Shown here: piece by piece, positions 52,541 to 61,226 of the stretch
Layout of the letters: every line of letters begins with the position of its first letter
How positions within the stretch are numbered: position 1 is the first letter of the stretch
NCBI RefSeq assembly: GCF_005930355.1
Contig: NZ_VDBO01000002.1
Location: 62,001 to 126,000, forward strand
Direction of reading: 5' to 3'
From: Paenibacillus sinopodophylli
GTDB taxonomy: Bacteria > Bacillota > Bacilli > Paenibacillales > Paenibacillaceae
DNA: 64,000 nt
Program-made: the position numbers and the translations under genes
Notes under the pieces: model-generated
Database searches by the model: none
Seen by the model: only the letters and a program-made list of their open reading frames with translations
What the model was told of the DNA's origin: nothing

Positions 52541-52574
52541 AAAAATCCCCCTCCGCTTAGGAAGAGGGATTTTT
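52541..52574. terminator. Bidirectional terminator between LacI and AraC genes
   Basis: Stem AAAAATCCC-CTC / GAG-GGATTTTT with a short loop; A and T runs serve both convergent genes. Confidence 0.8.
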
Positions 52575-52582
52575 GGCGTGTT

Positions 52583-53488
52583 TTATAAAATTTTAGACAA
52601 CTTTCTGTACTCCCGAGGAGAAATGCCCTCATGTCTTCGGAAGATGCGGCTGAAATAATGGATATCGGAATAGCCGACCAAATCGCCTACGTTTTCGATG
52701 GATAATTCAGATTCACGGAGAAGCCTTCTTGCTTCCCTATGCCGAACGGTTTGGACGAATTCGCTCGGCGGCATACGGGCTATTTGCTTAAAAAGCTTTG
52801 CCGCATGATCGATGCTCATATTCATATGCTCGGCAATAGCTGAGCTTGTCCAAGGACTTGCTGGTGCTGCTTCGATCTGTTCGATTAGCTCAGCAAGCCT
52901 CTTGCCATGAAGAGTAGCATGGGAGAGCGTGCGAGATAACGGCGTACGCAGCAAATAGGTGAGAATATGGAGCATTAAGCTTTTGCAGACGAGCTCATAT
53001 CCTAGCGGGCGCATGGTAAATTCTTCGACAAGCTGCTCCATTAGTTGGACACATGCAAGCGGAGGTGTATAAATGGGGTAACCGCTCAAAGGGGGCTGCC
53101 CCTCGACAACAGCTTCACAACAAAATTTGGAAGGCCGTACATCGGCTTCGTTGACGACCATATCCGCCTCTGTCTGAATGTCCAGCTCATTGAAAAAGTC
53201 GAAATGTATCCCCAGAAAGCGTGCTCCTGAACGAGAAACGATCTCATTCTGGTGATAGACGCCTGAAGGCAAAAGGATAAGCTGACCTGCTTCCAACACA
53301 TAACGCTGACCTTGCATCTTTGTGGCTGCTTCGCCTTGGCAAACATATAGAAGCTCGAAATCATAGAGTCTTCGCTCTGGCAGTATGCCGACAGGCATGT
53401 GCTGGAATTGGGCGTAGTGAACGCTTGGCGACCATAAATTAGGGGCTGCAACTTGTTGTAAAGGGTATTGGTTTGTATCGTTATCCAA
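52583..53488 (-). CDS. AraC family transcriptional regulator (cupin sensor)
   Basis: A 301-residue regulator: N-terminal cupin (Y-V-L-E-A-G-Q-L-I-L-L-P-S-G-V-Y-H near residue 65) and C-terminal AraC domain (I-A-E-H-M-N-M-S-I-D-H-A-A-K-L-F and V-G-D-L-V-G-Y-S-D-I-H-Y-F-S-R-I-F-R). A TTG start with AAGGA ten bases away. It is divergent from the 53652-56206 operon, its likely target. First of three such AraC-led modules in a row. Confidence 0.9.
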   Translation of the reverse strand: MDNDTNQYPLQQVAAPNLWSPSVHYAQFQHMPVGILPERRLYDFELLYVCQGEAATKMQGQRYVLEAGQLILLPSGVYHQNEIVSRSGARFLGIHFDFFNELDIQTEADMVVNEADVRPSKFCCEAVVEGQPPLSGYPIYTPPLACVQLMEQLVEEFTMRPLGYELVCKSLMLHILTYLLRTPLSRTLSHATLHGKRLAELIEQIEAAPASPWTSSAIAEHMNMSIDHAAKLFKQIARMPPSEFVQTVRHREARRLLRESELSIENVGDLVGYSDIHYFSRIFRRHEGISPREYRKLSKIL

Positions 53489-53651
53489 GGCTGATTATTC
53501 CTTCCTATATATTCAATTTAAAGAGAACGGAAAAGTCCAAATAATCACGATTTTCACTAAATAAAAGATCTCGTTAATCCTGTATTATAAGTATTATCAC
53601 ATGTGAATCACTAATTATCAATATCACGTAATTTGCTAAAAGGAGCGTGAA

Positions 53652-54299
53652 ATGGTGGACGCTGCCATGCTGCGGAAAAGTAAAACCTACTATTGTAAAC
53701 AGATGCAATGCGATCCGGACAATCCTTTCATTAGCATATTGGATTGGGAGGGCTGCGAGGCACTCGAGCTAGTTGAAACGGTAACAGGTGCAGCGCCCAA
53801 GGAATGGACGGAAGTACGGTTATGCTGGAGCCAAGCGTACTTGCATCTACGTTATTTGTGCAATGATTCCTACGTTAAGTCAACGTTTACGAAACGGGAT
53901 GACCCGCTCTATGAACAGGATGTTGTTGAGCTGTTTATTGATGAGTCGGGAACGGGCACCAGCTACATGGAGCTGGAAGTAAGTCCGCATAATATCGTCT
54001 TTGATGCCATGATTGCTCATGATGGCGCTGAATCGGTTATCGGAACGGACCTGTCATGGCGTTTGGAGGGGCTGCAGACTGTAGTTGAGCGGCTGGATGA
54101 TTACAAAAGGATCTACACCATTCATATTCCGGTTGGGAACTTCCAGCGTCCTTTTGAACCGGGACAAATCTGGCGAGTGAATTTCTATCGTATCGACGAG
54201 GATGAGGCAGGGACTAGGGAATATCAAGCTTGGCAGGCGACCGACGTTGTCAATTTCCATCTCCCTCGCAAATTTGGCACACTTCAGTTTATATCATGA
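53652..54299 (+). CDS. Carbohydrate-binding family 9-like protein
   Basis: A 215-residue soluble protein with the CBM9-like fold: W-T-E-V-R-L-C-W-S near residue 50, Q-D-V-V-E-L-F-I-D near 97, W-R-V-N-F-Y-R-I-D near 175. It has no signal peptide or catalytic domain, so it appears to be a cytoplasmic sugar-binding protein. AAGGAGCG precedes its ATG. First gene of the operon with isomerase 54320 and oxidoreductase 55196. Its role, perhaps as a small accessory subunit, is an inference. Confidence 0.82.
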   Translation: MVDAAMLRKSKTYYCKQMQCDPDNPFISILDWEGCEALELVETVTGAAPKEWTEVRLCWSQAYLHLRYLCNDSYVKSTFTKRDDPLYEQDVVELFIDESGTGTSYMELEVSPHNIVFDAMIAHDGAESVIGTDLSWRLEGLQTVVERLDDYKRIYTIHIPVGNFQRPFEPGQIWRVNFYRIDEDEAGTREYQAWQATDVVNFHLPRKFGTLQFIS

Positions 54300-54319
54300 T
54301 TCGTTCAGGAGGTATTGGT

Positions 54320-55168
54320 ATGAAAAAAGGTATAAATATTTGGTCGTTCAATGGTGATTCTACGATTGCTGATTGTATTCAAACGGCAAAGAAAGCGGGC
54401 TTTGACGGCATTGAGCTGTCGTTGAACGAAACAGGTGAGCTTAGCCTTGCCGCATCGGACAAGGAAATTAACGAAATAAAAAATAGGCTTCAAGATGCAG
54501 ATCTCGAAATGGCCGGACTTGCGACGGGATTATATTGGTCCTATGCGATGACGAGTGCAGAGGCGGCTAATCGCGAGAAGGCAATCGATGTGTGCAAGAA
54601 GCAGCTTGAGCTTGCCTCTGCTTTTGGTGTTGATACGATTCTGGTTATCCCTGGTGCAGTTGGTGTCGATTTCATTCCAGGCAGCGAGGTTGTCGACTAT
54701 GAGCATGCTTATGATCGCGCGCTGGAGGCGATTAACAAGCTTGTTCCTTTTGCAGAAAGTGCTGGCGTAGCCATTGGGATTGAGAATGTATGGAATAAAT
54801 TTCTGCTCTCGCCGCTGGAGATGCGTTCGTTTATTGATGCACATGCTTCTGATTATGTGGGTTCTTATTTCGATGTAGGAAACGCTCTGCATAACGGCTA
54901 TCCGGAGCACTGGATTCGCATCTTGGGTCATCGGATCAAAAAAGTGCATTTCAAGGATTATCGCCGTCAAGCAGGCGGTCTTCACGGTTTTGTCGATCTG
55001 CTCGCGGGAGACGTTAATTATCCGGCTGTTATGGATGCGCTGAACGCCATCGGCTACAGCAACTATGTTACAGGCGAGATGATTCCACCTTATACGCATC
55101 ATTCCGAGCAAATCATATTTAATACCTCGAGAGCAATGGACGCGATACTGGGTCGTCAAATCGGATAA
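54320..55168 (+). CDS. Sugar phosphate isomerase/epimerase family protein
   Basis: A 282-residue TIM-barrel enzyme of the AP-endonuclease-2 fold. Metal positions: G-I-E-L-S near residue 38, G-I-E-N-V-W-N near 156, Y-F-D-V-G-N near 190, H-F-K-D near 217 and a late G-E-M-I-P. The frame runs up to 54230, but GGAGG at 54308 puts the start at ATG 54320, 20 bases after the previous stop. It belongs with the oxidoreductase that follows by 27 bases. Confidence 0.9.
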   Translation: MKKGINIWSFNGDSTIADCIQTAKKAGFDGIELSLNETGELSLAASDKEINEIKNRLQDADLEMAGLATGLYWSYAMTSAEAANREKAIDVCKKQLELASAFGVDTILVIPGAVGVDFIPGSEVVDYEHAYDRALEAINKLVPFAESAGVAIGIENVWNKFLLSPLEMRSFIDAHASDYVGSYFDVGNALHNGYPEHWIRILGHRIKKVHFKDYRRQAGGLHGFVDLLAGDVNYPAVMDALNAIGYSNYVTGEMIPPYTHHSEQIIFNTSRAMDAILGRQIG

Positions 55169-55195
55169 TTTTACGAGAAATGAGGAGATCATACG

Positions 55196-56206
55196 ATGTT
55201 GAAGGTTGGATTAATTGGATTTGGCTTTATGGGGCGCATGCATTTCGACAATTATGTACGTCTTGCCGCAGAGGGAGCGCCGCTGCAGCTTGTTGCGATC
55301 TGTGATCAACTTATTGAAGAGCTCAAAGAGGGCAAAGCTTCCGGCAACATGGCAACGGAGCAAGAGGTATATGATCTCTCGCCTTATCGTCTTTATGACA
55401 ACATAGAAGCGATGCTTGCGAATGAGCAATTGGACGTTGTTGATATTACTTTGCCAACGTATCTGCATGCAGATTTAACTTGCTCGCTGCTTGATCGAGG
55501 GATGCATGTGTTGTGCGAGAAACCGGTAGCGGGTACGTCGGAAGATGGCTGGCGCATGGCTCATACGGCGGAACAGACAGGCAAAACCTTAATGATCGGA
55601 CAATGTCTGCGTTTCTGGCCTGCCTATGAATATTTGAAAGCAGCAGTTTCCGATGGTCGTTACGGTGGAGTTACCGGCGGTTATTTCTTTAGAGGATCAG
55701 CAGCGCCAAAAGGCTGGTTCCTCGATGGCAGCAAGAGCGGCGGCTGTTTGCTTGATATGCATATTCATGATGCGGATATGGTTCATTGGCTGTTCGGTAA
55801 GCCAGAAAAGGTATCGACGCTTGCTCGCAATGTCATTCCAGGCAGCGGCTACGATATTGTATCGACTCATTATGTGTATCCGGACGGTAAAGTGCTGAAT
55901 GCCCAAGCCGACTGGACGCTGGAAGGGGATTACGGCTTTTCTATGACCTTCCGAGTTAACTTTGAAGGCGGTAATCTGGTGTTTGAGAATGGACAGCTTA
56001 AGGTTAATCCGAACGATGCGCCAGGCTTTGTAGCAGAGCTCTCCAGCGATATGGGCTATTATCGCCAGATCAAGTATTTTATTGAATCGGTTAATGATGG
56101 CAAGGCAGTAGCGACATGCCTGCCGTCCAGCGCTGTAGGCACGCTGGAAATCATTGAAGCAGAGCGCCATTCGGCTGAGCAAGGCGGAGCATGGGTTTCA
56201 CTATAA
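55196..56206 (+). CDS. Gfo/Idh/MocA family NAD(P)-dependent oxidoreductase
   Basis: A 336-residue enzyme with G-F-G-F-M-G near residue 8, C-E-K-P-V-A-G near 113 and D-M-H-I-H-D-A-D near 180 as active site. TGAGGAG precedes the ATG. With the adjacent isomerase it recalls the oxidoreductase/isomerase pairs that open glycosides by way of a 3-keto intermediate; that pairing is inferred. A terminator follows 28 bases after the stop. Confidence 0.9.
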   Translation: MLKVGLIGFGFMGRMHFDNYVRLAAEGAPLQLVAICDQLIEELKEGKASGNMATEQEVYDLSPYRLYDNIEAMLANEQLDVVDITLPTYLHADLTCSLLDRGMHVLCEKPVAGTSEDGWRMAHTAEQTGKTLMIGQCLRFWPAYEYLKAAVSDGRYGGVTGGYFFRGSAAPKGWFLDGSKSGGCLLDMHIHDADMVHWLFGKPEKVSTLARNVIPGSGYDIVSTHYVYPDGKVLNAQADWTLEGDYGFSMTFRVNFEGGNLVFENGQLKVNPNDAPGFVAELSSDMGYYRQIKYFIESVNDGKAVATCLPSSAVGTLEIIEAERHSAEQGGAWVSL

Positions 56207-56233
56207 TTCATGAAATCATCTATAGTCAGTAAT

Positions 56234-56280
56234 ACAAAAGGCAGTGTCAGAAGCTAAAGCTTCGGGCACTGCCTTTTGTG
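56234..56280. terminator. Terminator between operon 53652 and AraC 56323
   Basis: Stem ACAAAAGGCAGTG / CACTGCCTTTTGT around inner GAAGCT/AGCTTC. Bidirectional. Confidence 0.85.
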
Positions 56281-56322
56281 CTTGGCAAGTCGGCTGCCGC
56301 GGCATATGATCAGGATCGTATT

Positions 56323-57159
56323 TCATACGCCATAAAGCTGTCGATACAAGGTAGGTGTCATGCCTTCATGCTCCATGAAACGTTTGTTGAAATAGCTTAC
56401 GCTGGGATATCCCGCATCTTCAGCAATTTGTCCGATGTTCGTGTCTCTGCGCTCCAGCAGCCATTGCTTGGCCATCTGCAAGCGGGAACGGGTGATGAAG
56501 TCCATCGGAGTCATCTCCATGACGCTGCGGAACAGCTTGCAGAAATAGTAAGGGCTGACGCCTGCCTGTTCGGCCCACTGCTCCAATATAAAGGGCTGAG
56601 CAGCTTCCTGCTGCATGAGGGGAAGCAATTCTAAGATGCGATTGCCTGCTGAGCTTGCTTTATTGCCCGATATAGGAACGGCTTGCTCGACGAATACGGC
56701 CAGAATAGCATAGGTCAATGCGGATAGCTTGGTAGGATGCAGCATGCGATGAGCTTCGGCTTCAACAAGCAATTCTTCATGTGCTTGCTCGAAGGTGGAA
56801 CGCTGCCTGACTGTCCATAGCTGGCTTTTGTGAAAGCCTCTTTCGATCATATAATCTTGCAGGCCTGTGCCGTAGAAATGCACCCATCTAATATCCCACG
56901 GATCGTCCTTGCTGCTGTAATAATGCTGCCGTTGCAAAGGGAAATAAAGTACAGCCTCGCCTGCCTCGAGCGTATGCACCTTCCCGTCCCACTCCACGAA
57001 GCCTTTGCCTGAAACGACGTAATGAATGTTGAAGTTGTTCAAAGAACCGGCTTCCCTAAAGGCATCATGTTCAGGGTGGTTCCAATAATTACCTACCGAT
57101 TCAGGGAAGCAAAAGAAGGGGTTGTTCGGCAGGGTAAGCAAATGGCTTTGCCGTTGCAT
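56323..57159 (-). CDS. AraC family transcriptional regulator (cupin sensor)
   Basis: A 278-residue regulator with N-terminal AraC-binding cupin (L-E-A-G-E-A-V-L-Y-F-P near residue 65) and C-terminal double helix-turn-helix (W-A-E-Q-A-G-V-S-P-Y-Y-F-C-K-L-F, I-A-E-D-A-G-Y-P-S-V-S-Y-F-N-K-R-F). ATG 57159 is chosen since GAGGTG is six bases before it; the GTG at 57168 overlaps that site. It is divergent from the 57378-59349 operon, its likely target. Confidence 0.9.
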   Translation of the reverse strand: MQRQSHLLTLPNNPFFCFPESVGNYWNHPEHDAFREAGSLNNFNIHYVVSGKGFVEWDGKVHTLEAGEAVLYFPLQRQHYYSSKDDPWDIRWVHFYGTGLQDYMIERGFHKSQLWTVRQRSTFEQAHEELLVEAEAHRMLHPTKLSALTYAILAVFVEQAVPISGNKASSAGNRILELLPLMQQEAAQPFILEQWAEQAGVSPYYFCKLFRSVMEMTPMDFITRSRLQMAKQWLLERRDTNIGQIAEDAGYPSVSYFNKRFMEHEGMTPTLYRQLYGV

Positions 57160-57254
57160 GATGTGCACCTCAATGACAATATAGTTTTAATTCGTAACAA
57201 AATAATATCATTTTATTTTTGCTGTATCTACATTAAACTAAAAGCAAGCATCAA

Positions 57255-57281
57255 GTAAGCGCTTTTTATTACTCGTAATAA
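57255..57281. promoter_or_regulatory. cre-like site and perfect dyad in AraC/operon intergenic region
   Basis: GTAAGCGCTTTTTA (57255-57268) resembles the CcpA cre consensus, and TTATTAC-TC-GTAATAA (57266-57281) is a perfect 7-2-7 dyad that overlaps it. Both lie between divergent AraC and oxidoreductase genes. Carbon catabolite control plus a specific operator is a plausible reading. Confidence 0.5.
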
Positions 57282-57377
57282 GTGCGTCTGTAGTTGGTTA
57301 TTGCGAGAACAGGCGTTTCTTATTAAAATGCGAAATCACAATATAGTCATAGATTAGAATATGAGGTGGCAAATGAA

Positions 57378-58379
57378 ATGACAAATAAAAAATTAAAATG
57401 GGGCATTATGGGCTGCGCTGGAATCGCCAAACGAGCGGTAATACCTGGCATTCATCTCTCAGAGCTGAACGAGGTGGCGGCAATCGCAAGCCGCGATGAA
57501 GAAAATGCAAAGCGAACAGCGGCGGAGTTGAACATTCCTGTTGCATACGGCAGCTATGAAGCACTGCTGGCGGATGACACAATAGATGTAATCTACATCC
57601 CGCTGCCAAACCATTTGCACAAGGAATGGGCGATTCGTGCCGCCGAAGCGGGCAAGCATATTTTATGCGAGAAGCCGCTTGCTTTGACAGAGAAGGAAGC
57701 AGCGGAAATGGCGGAAGCGGCAGCGAAGGCAGGGGTGTTTTTATCTGAAGCCTTCATGTACAGATACCATCCGCGCTATGACATGATTAAGAAAATAATA
57801 GATGAAGGGCAAATCGGGGAGGTTAGAGGCATCCGCAGCGCATTCACCTTCAATAATGCAGGACATAAAGAGAATGTCCGCTATCGGAAGGCATGGGGCG
57901 GCGGCTCCATATACGATGTCGGATGCTATCCGATTAATGCTGCTCGCCTGCTGCTCGGTAAAGAACCGGAAGCTGTTACCGTACAAGCGATGTTTTCCGA
58001 GCAGCATGACTACGTCGATATGATGGCCTCTGGCTTGGTCGAGTTTGAAGGGGCCGTTTCACTGACATTCGATTGCGGCATGTGGGCTGCATTCCGAAAC
58101 CCGCTAGAGGTGCTGGGTACAGAAGGTTTAATCGAAGTACCTTCGGCGTACGTAACACCTGAGCCGGGCAGCGGCAACTTCTATGTGACCGCCAAAGGCG
58201 AGCGCAAGGAAATTGTGGTGCCGCATGTCAATGCATACACAGAACAAGCCGATCAGCTCGCAAATGCGATTAATGGTGAGAGTTCGCTCTTGTTCGGAGC
58301 GTCGGATGCACTCGCCAACATGAGAGTCATTGATGCTTGTCTGGCATCTGCTGAATCGCGTACTAGAGTTATCCTATAA
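57378..58379 (+). CDS. Gfo/Idh/MocA family NAD(P)-dependent oxidoreductase
   Basis: A 333-residue enzyme with G-C-A-G-I-A near residue 12, C-E-K-P-L-A near 96 and G-G-S-I-Y-D-V-G-C-Y-P-I-N near 176, with Tyr and Asn in place of the usual His/Asp at late positions. ATG 57378 fits GAGGTGG; GTG 57366 overlaps it. The aldo/keto reductase begins 31 bases after the stop. The sequence resembles dehydrogenases of the xylose/glucose-fructose type. Confidence 0.9.
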   Translation: MTNKKLKWGIMGCAGIAKRAVIPGIHLSELNEVAAIASRDEENAKRTAAELNIPVAYGSYEALLADDTIDVIYIPLPNHLHKEWAIRAAEAGKHILCEKPLALTEKEAAEMAEAAAKAGVFLSEAFMYRYHPRYDMIKKIIDEGQIGEVRGIRSAFTFNNAGHKENVRYRKAWGGGSIYDVGCYPINAARLLLGKEPEAVTVQAMFSEQHDYVDMMASGLVEFEGAVSLTFDCGMWAAFRNPLEVLGTEGLIEVPSAYVTPEPGSGNFYVTAKGERKEIVVPHVNAYTEQADQLANAINGESSLLFGASDALANMRVIDACLASAESRTRVIL

Positions 58380-58410
58380 CAACCATGATATAAGAGGAGG
58401 CAGTTTCATT

Positions 58411-59349
58411 ATGGAATATATTCAAATTCAAGGTTCGCCTAAGCAAGTGTCGCGTTTAATGAAAGGTTCAGACTATTTCTACCATGATTCCTATGAGAAA
58501 GCGGCTGCCAATTTAGATGCGTTTATCGCGATTGGCGGAAATTCGATCGATACTGCACATATTTATTGCGGCGGGCAAAGCGAGGAAGTTATCGGTCGTT
58601 ACATGAAGGAGCGGGATAATCGGGAGTATATGGTTATTCTGACCAAATGTGCGCATCATGATCGCAACGGCTCGCGTGTAAATAAACAAGCGATATTTGA
58701 GGATTTGACGGACAGTCTTGCTCGTCTCCAAACCGATTATATCGATCTTTATGCGCTGCATCGCGATGATCCATCCGTTCCAGCGGGTGAAGTCATCGAA
58801 ATCTTAAACGAGCATATCCAATCAGGAAAGATTAGAGCAATCGGCGTATCGAACTGGACGTGGCAGCGTATTGAAGAAGCGAATGAATATGCGGCTGCGA
58901 AGGGGCTTGTCGGATTTTCATTCAGCAGTCCGAATCTAAGCCTTGCGAAAGCGAATGAGCCGTTCTGGGCAGGCTGTGTTTCTGCGGATGAAGAAACAAT
59001 TGCTTGGCATGAGAAGCAGCAGTTGCCTTTGCTGTCTTGGTCCTCACAGGCACGTGGCTTCTTTACGGGCCGGTTCTCACCGGAAGTTCGTGACAATGCC
59101 GATCTGGTACGCGTTTTTTATAGCGATGCGAACTGGGAGCGCCTAGAGCGGGCGAAGCAGCTTGGTGCTCAGAAAAACGTCAGTGCAATCCAGATTGCAC
59201 TCGCCTACGTGCTGAATCAACCGTTCCCTACTTGTGCGCTTATCGGCGCTCAATCTATCGAAGAGCTGAACTCATGTGATGCAGGATCGCTTATTTCGTT
59301 GACGAAGGAAGAGATGCAGTGGCTGGACCTGGCGACAGAGAAGGTTTAA
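58411..59349 (+). CDS. Aldo/keto reductase
   Basis: A 312-residue NADPH-dependent reductase with TIM-barrel fold. The catalytic tetrad is visible: Asp in S-I-D-T-A-H-I-Y (Tyr in the same string), Lys in I-L-T-K-C, His in Y-A-L-H-R-D; the NADPH-binding site A-I-G-V-S-N-W follows. GAGGAGG ten bases before ATG 58411 fixes the start, while the frame upstream overlaps the previous gene. It probably reduces a sugar ketone or aldehyde in the module with the preceding oxidoreductase. Confidence 0.92.
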   Translation: MEYIQIQGSPKQVSRLMKGSDYFYHDSYEKAAANLDAFIAIGGNSIDTAHIYCGGQSEEVIGRYMKERDNREYMVILTKCAHHDRNGSRVNKQAIFEDLTDSLARLQTDYIDLYALHRDDPSVPAGEVIEILNEHIQSGKIRAIGVSNWTWQRIEEANEYAAAKGLVGFSFSSPNLSLAKANEPFWAGCVSADEETIAWHEKQQLPLLSWSSQARGFFTGRFSPEVRDNADLVRVFYSDANWERLERAKQLGAQKNVSAIQIALAYVLNQPFPTCALIGAQSIEELNSCDAGSLISLTKEEMQWLDLATEKV

Positions 59350-59364
59350 TAATGTAAGACCCTA

Positions 59365-59406
59365 AAAGAAAGGGCTACTCCACGCGAGCAGCCCTTTCTT
59401 TTTTTG
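59365..59406 (+). terminator. Terminator after aldo/keto reductase
   Basis: Stem AAAGAAAGGGCT / AGCCCTTTCTTT with inner CTC/GAG and a T run of seven or more. Confidence 0.88.
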
Positions 59407-59466
59407 TGATATAGGAAAATGTATCATTTCGCCAACTTTCTCTCTATTTCTACCCGAAACGATATT

Positions 59467-60285
59467 TTAGCTGCCAGAGGACGGCTTCAGCCGTTCACTC
59501 TTGTATGCCCTGGGACTGATCCCATATGTGCTGCGGAACAAATCAGCAAAGTGATTGTAATTGTTGAAGCCGACATCGAGTGAAGCCTCAGTCGCTGTTC
59601 TACCCATATGCTCCATGAGAAGCGCAGCCTGCTGGAGACGCAGCCGGTTCAAATGTTCGATTATGGTTCCTCCCGTTTCCTGCTTGAAGAGATGGGACAG
59701 TCTGGAGAGAGACAATGACGCAGCATCGGCCACTTCCTCGAGGCGAATGGGACGAGTCATATGGCGCGATAAATATTGCAAAGCCAGCTCGATTCGGGGG
59801 TCTAGTCTTTTTTCGAGCAGGCGTGCCGCAAGCAAAATGATTTCACGCAGCGAATTCTCGCACAGCATATGCCAGAAGCTCGCCTGCTCCCTAGAATCGG
59901 TCAGTACATTTTGGATCGTTTGCTGTACACGTTGATGCATCTGGCCCTCTGGAATGGTTGCAACAATGATCTCCTTGTTCGGGAGGTAGTCGATTTCAGG
60001 TAGTTTCTGAAAATGCGCCCAGTAGAAATGCCAACGTTTGCCCTTCGTCGTTCCGTACTCATGTGGAATCCCGGAGCGGAGGAAGGCGATTTGACCGCTG
60101 TGGCATAGCTGTTCTTCCCCGCTAGTTCGCAAGTAGCCTTCTCCTTCCAGTGTGAAGAAGAGTAGCCAATCCTCCATCCCGTTTGGTCTGCGATGTTTGT
60201 AAGTGTCTGTTTCGTCCAGTAGCCCGCCGAATAGATTGCTGTATGTTGCGTTATGTTCTGACTTTGATTGCATGGATTTAGGCAA
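59467..60285 (-). CDS. AraC family transcriptional regulator (cupin sensor)
   Basis: A 272-residue regulator with cupin N-terminus (C-H-S-G-Q-I-A-F-L-R-S-G-I-P-H near residue 62) and AraC helix-turn-helix motifs V-A-D-A-A-S-L-S-L-S-R-L-S-H-L-F and A-S-L-D-V-G-F-N-N-Y-N-H-F. The TTG start is set by GGAGGT seven bases away; an out-of-frame ATG directly abuts that site. It is divergent from the 60417-62092 operon. Confidence 0.9.
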   Translation of the reverse strand: MPKSMQSKSEHNATYSNLFGGLLDETDTYKHRRPNGMEDWLLFFTLEGEGYLRTSGEEQLCHSGQIAFLRSGIPHEYGTTKGKRWHFYWAHFQKLPEIDYLPNKEIIVATIPEGQMHQRVQQTIQNVLTDSREQASFWHMLCENSLREIILLAARLLEKRLDPRIELALQYLSRHMTRPIRLEEVADAASLSLSRLSHLFKQETGGTIIEHLNRLRLQQAALLMEHMGRTATEASLDVGFNNYNHFADLFRSTYGISPRAYKSERLKPSSGS

Positions 60286-60416
60286 GGGGCATACCTCCGA
60301 AAATGAATAAATAGCAGAATACCGTTAGTTTATAGCAGTAAGCTTGCTTCCTTAAAAATAGCGATAGTCTTATGATGATGTCAAGAAGAATAAATGAATT
60401 AAGGGAGAGAAGCATA

Positions 60417-61226
60417 ATGGCTAATCCGTTCATTTCATTAAATGCAGAACAGCGCGAGCAATTTCTAACCGAAGGTTATATTATCGTCAAAGGCTTATAC
60501 ACGGAGGAAGACGTACGTACGATCGAAGATCGCTTCGAGGAAATAAGCCGTCGTACGATCCCCGGCTTGTTCGAGCCGGATTTAAGTGAGAACGCCGAGG
60601 ATCCGCTCAAACGTTATCCGCGTGTCATGCATCCGCATCGCTTCGATGAGATTGCGAAACAATATATGCTTCATCAGCCCGTGATGGATGTACTCGCTGA
60701 TCTGTACGGAGAAGAAGCGTTGGCTGCACAAAGCATGTTCTATTACAAGCCTCCAGGTTCAAGGGGCCAAGCGCTGCATCAGGACAATTTCTATTTGCAG
60801 GTTGAGCCGGGCAACTGTATCGCAGCTTGGACGGCTATCGATGCAGCTACGGAAGAGAATGGCGGACTGCTCGTCGTGCCGAGAACAAGCGAGCATGAAA
60901 TTAGCTGTCCAGAGCTTGCAGATTCTTCGGAGTCATTCACCACCCATTACGTTAAGCCGCCGAAGGAGCACAAAGCGATGCCGGTTATTATGGACAAAGG
61001 CGATGTGTTGTTTTTCAATGGGAACCTGATTCATGGCTCCTACCGGAACAAGACAAAGGATCAGTTCCGCCGCGCTTTTATATGTCATTATGCGAACGCT
61101 TCAGCTACCCATATCAGCGATCATTACCGCCCGCTGTTTCGTCAGGACGGCACACAGGTTGATCTTGAAATCAATCCGGACGGAGGGCCTTGCGGCATTG
61201 AATTCGACATGGCGTACCCACACTGA
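60417..61226 (+). CDS. Phytanoyl-CoA dioxygenase (PhyH) family protein
   Basis: A 269-residue Fe(II)/2-oxoglutarate oxygenase. The 2-His-1-carboxylate triad is visible as L-H-Q-D near residue 122 and H-G-S-Y near 208, with a following R for 2-oxoglutarate near 218. Such enzymes hydroxylate small molecules. GGGAGAG lies before ATG 60417; the frame to 60372 is not needed. Its stop overlaps the next ATG (TGATG), so it is coupled to an isomerase. Confidence 0.9.
   Translation: MANPFISLNAEQREQFLTEGYIIVKGLYTEEDVRTIEDRFEEISRRTIPGLFEPDLSENAEDPLKRYPRVMHPHRFDEIAKQYMLHQPVMDVLADLYGEEALAAQSMFYYKPPGSRGQALHQDNFYLQVEPGNCIAAWTAIDAATEENGGLLVVPRTSEHEISCPELADSSESFTTHYVKPPKEHKAMPVIMDKGDVLFFNGNLIHGSYRNKTKDQFRRAFICHYANASATHISDHYRPLFRQDGTQVDLEINPDGGPCGIEFDMAYPH

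Noticed and set aside
54530..55192. Minus-strand open frame of 220 codons
   Set aside because: Antisense to the isomerase at 54320, which has full family motifs.
60278..60292. Four-codon ATG minicistron before AraC gene 59467
   Set aside because: Its ATG touches the GGAGGT site, too close for ribosome binding.
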